Positions 10,001 to 15,932 of a stretch of DNA of 64,000 nucleotides are shown piece by piece. Within the stretch, counting starts at the first letter, position 1. Each line of letters starts with the position of its first letter. Source of the DNA: Methylophilus glucosoxydans (GTDB lineage Bacteria; Pseudomonadota; Gammaproteobacteria; Burkholderiales; Methylophilaceae); contig NZ_JBHTJW010000002.1 in the NCBI RefSeq assembly GCF_042676145.1, positions 496,001 through 560,000 on the forward strand, written 5' to 3'. Both the position numbers and the translations under genes were made by a program. The notes under the pieces are model-generated. The model had not been told where the DNA came from. It saw only the letters and a list, made by a program, of their open reading frames with translations, and did not search any database.

Positions 10001-10660
10001 GACCTCGCCTTTGCCATCCCCAAACACCTGCACCTCTAAATGTCTGGCGCGTTCAATGTATTTTTCAATAAACACGCCAGAGTCACTAAAGTTGTTCTGT
10101 CCCAGGCGCCTCACGGCTTCAAACGCTTCGGCAAGGTCGCGTTCGTTCCAGCACACGCGCATGCCTATGCCACCACCCCCTGCGGTGCTTTTCAGCATGA
10201 CCGGGTAACCTACCTGCTTGGCTGCAGCGGTCGCCTCGCGCACGCTCTCCAACAACTCAGTGCCCTCCAGCATGGGCACCTGATGGGCTTTTGCAATCGC
10301 CCTTGCCGTGTGCTTAAGCCCGAATACGCGTAATTGTTCCGGGGTTGGGCCAATAAAGGCGATGCCCGCTTGTTCACAAGCTTCTGCGAACGCTGCATTC
10401 TCAGATAAAAAACCATACCCAGGATGAATGGCAGTCGCCCCGGTGGTTTTTGCGACTTCAAGTATTCGCGCTACATTGAGATACGTATTTGCAGCGGGGC
10501 CTTCCCCAAGGCTAATCGCCTCGTCGGCCTGCTGAATATGTAAACTGGCAATGTCCGATTCTGAATAAACCGCCACCCCTTTCACGTTCAGGGCTTTTAG
10601 GGTGCGGAGGATGCGGCAAGCAATTGCCCCTCGATTTGCAATCAGTAGTTTATTGAACAT
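7061..10660 (-). CDS. Biotin-dependent guanidine/urea carboxylase
   Basis: Very large (1199 aa) single-chain biotin enzyme. Domain order: biotin carboxylase with ATP-grasp (~1-450; start MFNKLLIANRGAIACRI, glycine loop TAGGGGIGM, EVNTRLQVEHGVTE), then carboxyltransferase domains related to KipA/KipI (allophanate hydrolase subunits 2 and 1, ~455-1090), then a C-terminal biotinyl domain with the biotin lysine in ESMKMEI (~K1163). It carboxylates urea or guanidine using ATP and bicarbonate. Family literature shows that members encoded with DUF1989 partners behind a ykkC riboswitch prefer guanidine and form carboxyguanidine. Both features are present here, so guanidine carboxylase is favoured over urea carboxylase. 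It sits upstream of atzF. Confidence 0.92.
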   Translation of the reverse strand: MFNKLLIANRGAIACRILRTLKALNVKGVAVYSESDIASLHIQQADEAISLGEGPAANTYLNVARILEVAKTTGATAIHPGYGFLSENAAFAEACEQAGIAFIGPTPEQLRVFGLKHTARAIAKAHQVPMLEGTELLESVREATAAAKQVGYPVMLKSTAGGGGIGMRVCWNERDLAEAFEAVRRLGQNNFSDSGVFIEKYIERARHLEVQVFGDGKGEVIALGVRDCSVQRRNQKVLEETPAPNLPDGMAQALCEAAIKLATAVNYRSAGTVEFVYDSLAEQFYFLEVNTRLQVEHGVTEQVWGVDLVRWMIELAAGDLPPLSEIRQTLQPHGHAIQARLYAEDPGKDFQPSPGLLTNVAFPNADGKALRVDTWVEAGCEVPPYFDPMIAKVISWSATREEARKRLDDALAETVLYGVETNRDYLRQILSDQPFSEGHPWTRCLEGLAYQSHTFEVLVPGTQTTIQDYPGRQGYWAVGVPPSGPMDSLAFRLGNRLLGNEERAAGLEITMSGPTLRFNTDAVVAITGANIPVKVDGEQAPQHISLHIKRGSTLTLGKIAETGARSYLLFRGGLEIPEYLGSKSTFTLGQFGGHAGRALRAGDVIHLPALEDAAAGIALPPDLYPPLAETRQIRVIYGPHGAPEYFTQRYIDQFLNTDWEVHFNSSRTGVRLIGPKPEWVRESGGEAGLHPSNIHDNPYAIGAVDFTGDMPVILGPDGPSLGGFVCPVTMIEADLWHLGQLKAGDKVRFIPVTIAAARKAFKEQQQQIAGLSPITASWQAAELQTPIVLEIGEKESKLVARLSGDTHLLIEIGAPELDLVLRFKAHALMQAIEQSNPAGIIDLTPGIRSLQVHYQPEQLPLKTLLALIQEIWGKLSSTQDITVPSRVVHLPLSWDDPACQLAIEKYMTTVRKDAPWCPSNLEFIRRINELPDIQKVQEIVFDASYLVMGLGDVYLGAPVATPLDPRHRLVTTKYNPARTWTAENSVGIGGAYMCVYGMEGPGGYQFVGRTLQMWSRYKNVAAFEGKPWLLNFFDQIRFYPVSAEELLVIRRDFPLGRYPLKIEETSLNLSQYQSFLAREASSIQAFRTHQKKAFDAERQRWIDTGQANFEINEQLASDTEESTLAEGQVGVESHIAGNLWQVVVQIGQQVTAGESLVILESMKMEIEIQAPVDGVVAEIRVSSGSPVNAGQCVVVINEA

Positions 10661-10678
10661 ACAAATGATCTTCTGAGG

Positions 10679-10827
10679 GCGGGTCGTCCCGCATATACGA
10701 AACCACGCTGAGGTCGTCCACAGCGGGATCCACTGGCTAGGTGATCGTTTGGGTAGCCGGCGTGACTTGCTAAAAGCGCGCTATTTAGAGAAGTCTGCTC
10801 TTGCTGTCATGCCTTGATACAAGGCAT
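10679..10827 (-). other. Intercistronic hairpins between DUF1989 gene and carboxylase gene
   Basis: The ~210-nt gap holds two strong inverted repeats: GCGGG-tcgt-CCCGC (10679-10692) and ATGCCTTG-ATA-CAAGGCAT (10809-10827). Neither has a following T-tract on the minus strand, so they are not obvious terminators. They could be processing or stabilising hairpins that set the ratio of the large carboxylase to upstream products. No riboswitch signature was seen here. Confidence 0.4.
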
Positions 10828-10869
10828 CAAGCACTTTTCGAAAGACGCGTATCATCTTCTTTTTGAATG

Positions 10870-11505
10870 TTAGTTCCATACAAATACCTCCGCTTGGGTT
10901 GGGTTCCATCCATTACATGGGTTGTTCAGTTGTGGGCAATTCGAGATCAACACAATTAAATCCTGGTGCGCTTTTAATTCCACATATTTGCCTGGCGCTG
11001 AAATGCCATCTGCAAAGGTCAAGCCGCCCTCCGGAGTGACCGGAACGTTCATGAAGAAGTTAATGTTTGCGCCAATATCCCGCTTGTTCAGTCTGCCATC
11101 ATGCAAACAGGCGCACATGAAATTGTCTCTGCAACTATGCATGTAGCGCTTGTCGAGTGAATAACGTACGGTATTACTTTCCTGGGCGCATGCGCCTCCC
11201 AGCGTGTCGTGGCGACCGCAGGTATCTGCCACAATCGTGGCTAATGGGTTGCCCAGGTTTGAGTACAGCGTTGTACCCGTCGTCAGGTAAACCTTATTCT
11301 GATTACGCATGGTCCGTTGCGCGTCATAACGCTCTCTTGGATTGCTCGCGCTATAAAAAAGGGTATCCACAGCCTGGTTACCTTCAGTGTCTAACAGCCT
11401 GAATGTCTGTCCTGCTTTGACTTCAAACAAATAAGGTTCGCCAGCCGGAATGACATGGTGGAAAAAGGCATTTTCAGTAACTAATGGGCTTGAGATGATG
11501 TTCAT
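10870..11505 (-). CDS. DUF1989 protein, carboxyguanidine deiminase subunit (urea carboxylase-associated protein 2)
   Basis: DUF1989 family protein of ~211 aa, long annotated as urea carboxylase-associated protein. Start is the ATG at 11505 (MNIISSPLVTEN), preceded by GAGGAAGGA; the longer open frame overlapping the upstream gene is ignored. Conserved cysteine/histidine positions in ADTCGRHDTLGGAC and NFMCACLHDGRL fit a metal-dependent active site. Work on the family assigns the two DUF1989 proteins together as CgdA/CgdB, which deiminate carboxyguanidine to allophanate and ammonia. It lies next to its paralogue and just upstream of the carboxylase. Which subunit is A or B was not decided. Confidence 0.85.
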   Translation of the reverse strand: MNIISSPLVTENAFFHHVIPAGEPYLFEVKAGQTFRLLDTEGNQAVDTLFYSASNPRERYDAQRTMRNQNKVYLTTGTTLYSNLGNPLATIVADTCGRHDTLGGACAQESNTVRYSLDKRYMHSCRDNFMCACLHDGRLNKRDIGANINFFMNVPVTPEGGLTFADGISAPGKYVELKAHQDLIVLISNCPQLNNPCNGWNPTQAEVFVWN

Positions 11506-11518
11506 ATTGATTCCTTCC

Positions 11519-12247
11519 TCACAGGTAGAAGCGTTCAGTGTTATGGAAAGCACGACCGTTTTCCGGCCTAGACTGTCGACACACTTCACTGATACTTTCA
11601 CTCTCTGCCTTGCGCCATGACAGTTGCACGGGGCGGGGGTGATACTCAGGATTGGGGTCCAATGGATGTTGAATGGCGGTCAGAATCACCAAGGTGTCCA
11701 TTGGGGCATACAACTCCACGTAATTGCCTGCACAAGAATGGTTGGGCTCAAAGAACAGGGATCCCTCGTCATCCACGGTCACTTTGCTAAAAAAGTTGAC
11801 GACCATGAGCAAGTCTTGAAGATCAAGATTCCATTTACCCATCTCCACCAACAGATTATCCGTGCCATTGCGATAGAAATTATTTCTGAGTTCCTGATAG
11901 CGGCCAACGCCATATTTCGTTTCAACTTCTTGAGCGTTCAAAACCCCGCCCAAACTGTCATGCCAGCCGCATGTGTCCTCAGTGATGGCGGCGAGTACTC
12001 TCCCCATGTCCGAGTAAAAGCAATGTCCTTTTGTGAGCTTGGCCGTGTGTTGTGCTTTTAAGGTGTCTGGTAAGTTCAGTCGCTCGCTGTGTTGATGTGC
12101 ATTCAACATCATGAGGCTGACATTGGCGTGACCTTCGACGTCTGTCATGCGCAAAACCTGGTCTTTTTTCAGGATGAAGGAGATGTGACCGCCCCCTGGA
12201 ACAAGCTCTTCGTAGAGGATGTTAGATGTATTTGTATCATTGTTCAT
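11519..12247 (-). CDS. DUF1989 protein, carboxyguanidine deiminase subunit (urea carboxylase-associated protein 1)
   Basis: Second DUF1989 paralogue, 242 aa. It shares the family core EDTCGWHDSLGG (~110-121) and the block NFFSKVTVDDEGSLFFEP with its neighbour, but differs enough to be the other subunit of a heteromer. It starts with ATG 12 nt downstream of the ABC ATPase gene and ends 13 nt before the next DUF1989 start, so it lies inside the operon. Predicted role with its partner: conversion of carboxyguanidine to allophanate, which AtzF then hydrolyses. The role is from family knowledge; the pairing is seen directly. Confidence 0.85.
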   Translation of the reverse strand: MNNDTNTSNILYEELVPGGGHISFILKKDQVLRMTDVEGHANVSLMMLNAHQHSERLNLPDTLKAQHTAKLTKGHCFYSDMGRVLAAITEDTCGWHDSLGGVLNAQEVETKYGVGRYQELRNNFYRNGTDNLLVEMGKWNLDLQDLLMVVNFFSKVTVDDEGSLFFEPNHSCAGNYVELYAPMDTLVILTAIQHPLDPNPEYHPRPVQLSWRKAESESISEVCRQSRPENGRAFHNTERFYL

Positions 12248-12258
12248 GGGTAAACCTT

Positions 12259-13041
12259 TTAATTCGTTTGATTAAGCACATGGGTGGGCAATGTCGCCAC
12301 CTGTGCTTGTTGCTGGAGTCTGTCCTGATTGAGCTTGATGTCGTAGGTGATATGCGCACCGTAGGCTTTGGGCGCATGTGGATCGACTCGGACCTTATCA
12401 AATACCATCAATCGGGTGCCCAAATGAAAGCCCTCGGACAAGTCATGGGTGACCATGAAGACCGTCAATTTTGTCTCTTTGCATAGTTCTAACATGAGTG
12501 CATGCATATCTTTGCGAATGCCGGGATCCAGCGCGCCAAAGGGTTCGTCCAGCAACAGGATGCGAGGTTGAGCAATCAATGCCTGCGCGATGGCGAGGCG
12601 TTGCTGCATGCCGCCCGATAGCGCAGAAGGGTATTGATGTAAATGGTGATCCAGACCGACACGGGTGAGTATTTGCGTGGCCCTCAGTCTTGCTTCTTTC
12701 TTTTTAGCTCCCCACAGGCGCCCCCAAAAAGGCGATGCTAAAAACTCCATACCTATGACTACATTTTCCAGAACCGTCAGGTGCGGGAACACCGAGTATT
12801 TTTGGAATACCACCCCGCGGGATGGGTCTGGCTCTGCCCGAAGTTTTTGCCCATCCAAAAGAATCTCACCTTTGGTGGGGGTTTCCTGGCCCAGCAACAT
12901 GCGCAGGAATGTAGATTTTCCGCATCCGGAAGCGCCTACCAGCGTGCAAAACTCGCCTTCTTCAACCTTCAGATTCAGGCCTTCTAAAACGACATGGTCT
13001 CCGTAGCTTCGCCACACATTCTTAAACTCTATAAAACTCAT
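12259..13041 (-). CDS. ABC transporter ATPase (nitrate/taurine-like; guanidine uptake operon)
   Basis: ABC ATPase of 260 aa in the SsuB/TauB/NrtD group. Walker A GASGCGKSTF (~37-46), signature LSGGMQQRLAIAQ (~140-152), Walker B ILLLDEPFGALD (~160-171) and the H-loop in MVTHDLSEG are all intact. It overlaps the permease gene by 4 nt (ATGA), indicating translational coupling. Databases usually call this trio a urea ABC transporter. The riboswitch-controlled operon argues for guanidine or a guanidine compound as substrate, which is inference. Confidence 0.9.
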   Translation of the reverse strand: MSFIEFKNVWRSYGDHVVLEGLNLKVEEGEFCTLVGASGCGKSTFLRMLLGQETPTKGEILLDGQKLRAEPDPSRGVVFQKYSVFPHLTVLENVVIGMEFLASPFWGRLWGAKKKEARLRATQILTRVGLDHHLHQYPSALSGGMQQRLAIAQALIAQPRILLLDEPFGALDPGIRKDMHALMLELCKETKLTVFMVTHDLSEGFHLGTRLMVFDKVRVDPHAPKAYGAHITYDIKLNQDRLQQQAQVATLPTHVLNQTN

Positions 13042-13853
13042 GCGTCCGCTCCTTCAGCCCAAGGAAAGCAGACTTGATGCAGTTTTTTGAGGGCATAATC
13101 TGTCAGCCAAGCGAGCAAGGTGATCCACAAAACATAGGGCAAGATCACATCCATTGCCAGATATCTACGCACTAGAAAGATGCGATATCCCAGGCCTTCT
13201 GTGGATGAGATGGCTTCCGCAGAAATCAGAAACAACCAGGCTGAGCCCATCAGTAAGCGCAGGGAAGTCATCAATCTTGCCAGTAATTGCGGTAGTACCA
13301 CCCGTATCATTAACGTCCATGAGTTAGCGCCTAATGTCTGCGCTTTAATGATGATTTCCTTGGGCAGTTCTCGTGCCCGTTGTTCCAGGTCGCGCGCCAG
13401 CATGGGCGTGAGTCCGATCACAATCAGCATGACTTTAGAGAGCTCATCCAGGCCAAACACGATAAACAGGATGGGAAGAATCGCCAGCGGCGGCACCATG
13501 GAGATAATCGCGACCAAGGGGGAGAGTGATGCCCGTAACAACGGGATCGACCCTAATAAAATACCGAGCGTTAACCCAAGCGATGCAACAATGGCCAAGC
13601 TCATCCCTAGTCGCTTCAAACTGGACAAGGTGTCATCCAGCATCAGAAAGGTCCCAGTGGAGGGATCTTCTGTAAATGCCATCAGCTTCAGGGCTTCCCA
13701 CATTTGAGAAACACTAGGAAGGAGCTTGTCCTCTGGATTTTCAACCAGGCGAAGATGTGAGTTCACCAAATACACAACAATGATCAAGATCATTGGTGTG
13801 GCGGCAAGCATCCATCTCGTCCCCCTGCTGGGGTATTGATTAATTAATCTCAT
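13038..13853 (-). CDS. ABC transporter permease (guanidine uptake operon)
   Basis: Integral membrane permease of 271 aa with about six hydrophobic helices, of the BPD_transp_1 type found with nitrate, taurine and sulfonate importers. The EAA loop that contacts the ATPase is seen around AQTLGANSWTLMIRVVLPQLL (first ten residues at ~168-177). It starts 11 nt downstream of the binding-protein gene and overlaps the ATPase gene by 4 nt. With its neighbours it forms a complete importer. The substrate is inferred from the operon. Confidence 0.88.
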   Translation of the reverse strand: MRLINQYPSRGTRWMLAATPMILIIVVYLVNSHLRLVENPEDKLLPSVSQMWEALKLMAFTEDPSTGTFLMLDDTLSSLKRLGMSLAIVASLGLTLGILLGSIPLLRASLSPLVAIISMVPPLAILPILFIVFGLDELSKVMLIVIGLTPMLARDLEQRARELPKEIIIKAQTLGANSWTLMIRVVLPQLLARLMTSLRLLMGSAWLFLISAEAISSTEGLGYRIFLVRRYLAMDVILPYVLWITLLAWLTDYALKKLHQVCFPWAEGADA

Positions 13854-13864
13854 GATTGACCTGT

Positions 13865-14926
13865 TTAGAGCTTGCCATCCACAGCCATTTGCAGATACGT
13901 GTCAGTGAATCTGAGCTTGATATTTTTGCTGTTACCGGTGACGACGCCGTTGGGATATTCAATGCCAATGGCGGTTGCGGATTTTGCTGCAGGCCCTAGC
14001 AAACCATTCTCGAAAGAAAAACTAGAAACCTTTTGCATCACCGTTGGCAGTTTCGCGTCCCTGACAAAGGCCAGTGAGGCAGCAGGTTCATAAAACAGGG
14101 CTGTGGTGGAAATTTGCTGCATGTATGAATCCAGGGTTGTGCCAGAGTGCTTTGCCATGTATTGCAACGCCTCTTTATCTTTTGCTTTCATGAGTGCCAT
14201 CACTTCAAACCATGCGCCCGTTAAAGCTTTCCCTAGCGATGGGTTTTTTCGTAAAGTGTCTGTATTGACGACCATCAAGTCGATGATTTCGCCAGGAATC
14301 TGGCTGGAGGTGAATGCTTTTGAGGTATTTGGCAGCGCGGCTAACTCAGAGAGTTGAGGGTTCCAGGTTGCCATTGCTTTCACAGAGGGTGTGCTAAAGG
14401 CGGCGACAACATCTGCATCTGAGACATTGACTAACTTCAAGTCCTTCTGGGTGAGTCCGGCCTGTTCCAGAGCCCTTGCCAGTAAGTAATGCGATACAGA
14501 ATATTGAACCAAGTGTACGCTTTGCCCCTTGAGGTCCTTGATCTGTTTATTCGCGCCTTTAATGACAATACCGTCGTTACCGTTTGAATAGTCGCCGACA
14601 ATTAATGCGGTGGAGTCAACGCCACCCGCCGCTGGCACAACCAACGCATCCAGATTGGCCATACTGCAACCATCAAACTGCCCCGCGGTGTATTGATTAA
14701 TGGACTCAGCATAATCGTTCAACTGAGTAACTTTAATCGTGATGCCGTATTTCTTTGCCCATTTGGCGACGATGCCTTTTGCTTGCGCATAATCCCATGG
14801 CATCCATCCAGCATAAATGGTCCAGCAAATATTGAATTGTTTTTTTGAGTCAGCAGCGAATGCTGTGGTATTGAACAGAGAAAAGCAAAGCAGCGTCAGT
14901 GCGATTGTAAAGCGTCGAACTAGCAT
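13865..14926 (-). CDS. Periplasmic substrate-binding protein (putative urea/guanidine ABC importer)
   Basis: Solute-binding protein of 353 aa with a clear Sec signal peptide (hydrophobic LTLLCFSLFNTTAFA ending in AFA-A at ~24/25). The mature protein resembles NMT1/TauA-type binding proteins (FNICWTIYAGWMPWDYAQA, then GQFDGCSMANLDALVVPAAGG). This is the first gene of the minus-strand operon. The guanidine-I riboswitch sits ~60 nt upstream of its ATG, and GGAG precedes the start. Commonly annotated as a urea-binding protein; the regulatory context suggests guanidine or a derivative. Confidence 0.88.
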   Translation of the reverse strand: MLVRRFTIALTLLCFSLFNTTAFAADSKKQFNICWTIYAGWMPWDYAQAKGIVAKWAKKYGITIKVTQLNDYAESINQYTAGQFDGCSMANLDALVVPAAGGVDSTALIVGDYSNGNDGIVIKGANKQIKDLKGQSVHLVQYSVSHYLLARALEQAGLTQKDLKLVNVSDADVVAAFSTPSVKAMATWNPQLSELAALPNTSKAFTSSQIPGEIIDLMVVNTDTLRKNPSLGKALTGAWFEVMALMKAKDKEALQYMAKHSGTTLDSYMQQISTTALFYEPAASLAFVRDAKLPTVMQKVSSFSFENGLLGPAAKSATAIGIEYPNGVVTGNSKNIKLRFTDTYLQMAVDGKL

Positions 14927-14983
14927 AGGAGAACTCCAAGTAAATTATTCGGCAAGGGAGCAGCTAACATTCAAAATGTTGCT

Positions 14984-15072
14984 ATCTCCCGGGCTTTTAT
15001 CCCGCCGTGTAACCTCTTGGAGGTCGTCAGCTCTCGGACCAGCACTCACTCACGTAAGTCGGAACCCTAGCC
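14984..15072 (-). ncRNA. Guanidine-I (ykkC) riboswitch
   Basis: Read on the minus strand, the three conserved blocks of the ykkC class occur in order: CTAGGGTTCCG (from 15070), GGTCCGAGAG (15040-15031), then ACACGG (15010-15005) and GATAAAAGCCCGGGAGA (ending at 14985). These match the guanidine-I consensus closely, including the P3 closing GGGAG segment. The element lies directly before the binding-protein gene of the guanidine operon. No T-tract terminator follows; GGGAG can pair with CTCCC at 14955-14959 region, so control of translation or a short expression platform is possible. This is the strongest evidence that the operon serves guanidine rather than urea. Confidence 0.95.
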
Positions 15073-15122
15073 AACCATTAGGTAATGCAGCGTTCATACC
15101 TGCTGCCCCACATGACTAAACT

Positions 15123-15138
15123 AGCAACTAATATGCCA
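15123..15138 (-). promoter_or_regulatory. Sigma-54 (-24/-12) promoter of guanidine operon
   Basis: Minus strand reads TGGCATA-TTAG-TTGCT. GG and GC are at the correct spacing and the match to the sigma-54 consensus TGGCACG-N4-TTGCW is good. Transcription would begin near 15112, about 40 nt before the riboswitch. This fits nitrogen-limited expression through NtrC. Confidence 0.65.
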
Positions 15139-15190
15139 GTCAGTAAATCCTTGTTTTAAATGGAATTCCTATAAAAGTGATCAATATTTA

Positions 15191-15207
15191 TGCACTTCGA
15201 TAGTGCG
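15191..15207. promoter_or_regulatory. NtrC-type enhancer site
   Basis: Inverted repeat GCAC-N7-GTGC (15192-15206), the same geometry as the NtrC consensus GCAC-N7-GTGC. It sits ~80 bp upstream of the predicted sigma-54 start. A second degenerate half-matching site (GCAC-N7-ATCA on the minus strand) lies near 15,230-15,245. Function is inferred from motif and position. Confidence 0.5.
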
Positions 15208-15360
15208 TTAAGTCCAAGTTTGGGCGTGATTAAAATCGTGCAATACGATAAAAATGCAATCATTCACTTGTAAATGACAGAGAAAATACTTTCAGAGAAA
15301 GTCAGCCTCACCTCACAAAGGCATGCTTACCAAGCGTCTCTATTCAAACTGATCAACTAG

Positions 15361-15396
15361 GAAAAAATAAAGCCCCAGAAGGTCCGGGGCTTTAGC
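15361..15396 (-). terminator. Rho-independent terminator, probably the original sodB terminator
   Basis: Minus strand: AAAGCCCC-ggaccttct-GGGGCTTT followed by ATTTTTTC. The hairpin with T-tract points leftwards. No leftward gene ends nearby inside the transposon flank, but sodB (now at 43.5 kb) would end ~80 nt upstream of it if the transposon were removed. It also isolates the guanidine operon promoter. Confidence 0.8.
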
Positions 15397-15470
15397 GCAG
15401 GTGTTTGGTATCACCAAACAACGCTTTTAATATACAGGTTAATGTTTGCGACTTTTAGTTTATTGTCGCC

Positions 15471-15477
15471 AACGACT
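15471..15477. repeat. Left target-site duplication of Tn7-like element
   Basis: AACGACT occurs here and again at 43527-43533, each copy exactly 9 bp outside the terminal repeat. Tn7 relatives normally duplicate 5 bp, so the true duplication may be 5 bp inside this 7-bp match. Confidence 0.75.
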
Positions 15478-15486
15478 ATTTGTTAT

Positions 15487-15623
15487 TAAAAAATACGTAA
15501 TCCTAGATATAGAAAACAATGGGTCGCTTAAGACGTGATATTAATTACTAATACTGAGTATACGTAATCCTGTCGATTTTTTCGCTGAATATCACTAAAG
15601 TTGAGCTAAAAAATACGTACCCC
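15487..15623. repeat. Left-end TnsB-binding repeats (three copies)
   Basis: TAAAAAATACGTAATCC at 15487-15503, a shorter copy TATACGTAATCC at 15559-15570, and TAAAAAATACGTACCCC at 15607-15623. They are oriented opposite to the right-end copies, as expected for terminal TnsB sites. The spacing is wide, typical of a Tn7 left end. Confidence 0.85.
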
Positions 15624-15790
15624 AGTTCTCGATGTTAACGCAAGTTGCTTGAGTTTCTTAGAGCAATCCAAGTAGCTGCATCATTATTAAACATAAGCAG
15701 GTATAAAACGATCGCCATGGGGTCGTCAGATCAAGCGTCAAGGGCTTGTGAAGTAACAACTATTTAAAGTGTAGAAATTAATTATGTAAA

Positions 15791-15836
15791 CTGCAAAATT
15801 TGCATACAAAACTTCAAGTTTATGCAAGTTTTGCAG
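15791..15836. repeat. 16-bp inverted repeat upstream of eptA, overlapping its -35 box
   Basis: Arms CTGCAAAATTTGCATA (15791-15806) and TATGCAAGTTTTGCAG (15821-15836) match with one G-T pair. The spacer itself contains AACTT-c-AAGTT. The right arm contains the TTGCAG used as -35, so it is a plausible operator. No known regulator was recognised. Confidence 0.6.
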
Positions 15837-15859
15837 AAAAATTCAATCGAATATAAAAT
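15831..15859 (+). promoter_or_regulatory. Predicted sigma-70 promoter of eptA
   Basis: TTGCAG (15831-15836), 17-bp spacer, TAAAAT (15854-15859). Start of transcription expected near 15866, leaving a ~67-nt leader before the eptA ATG. No PmrA box was found here. Confidence 0.5.
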
Positions 15860-15932
15860 TAGTCATTCATAATCAATATCTTATAATTTGGAATAATTAT
15901 TGCCAGTCCTTCCTCTAGAGAGGAAGATATTA

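Noticed and set aside
5900..10660. Urea amidolyase as one system for urea
   Set aside because: Domains fit, but the guanidine riboswitch and DUF1989 pair point to guanidine as main substrate.
15481..15483. TGT as the left transposon end, as in classical Tn7
   Set aside because: TGT is present at 15481, but the right end has no matching ACA at the same distance and no duplication would flank it. The AACGACT repeats give a consistent boundary instead.
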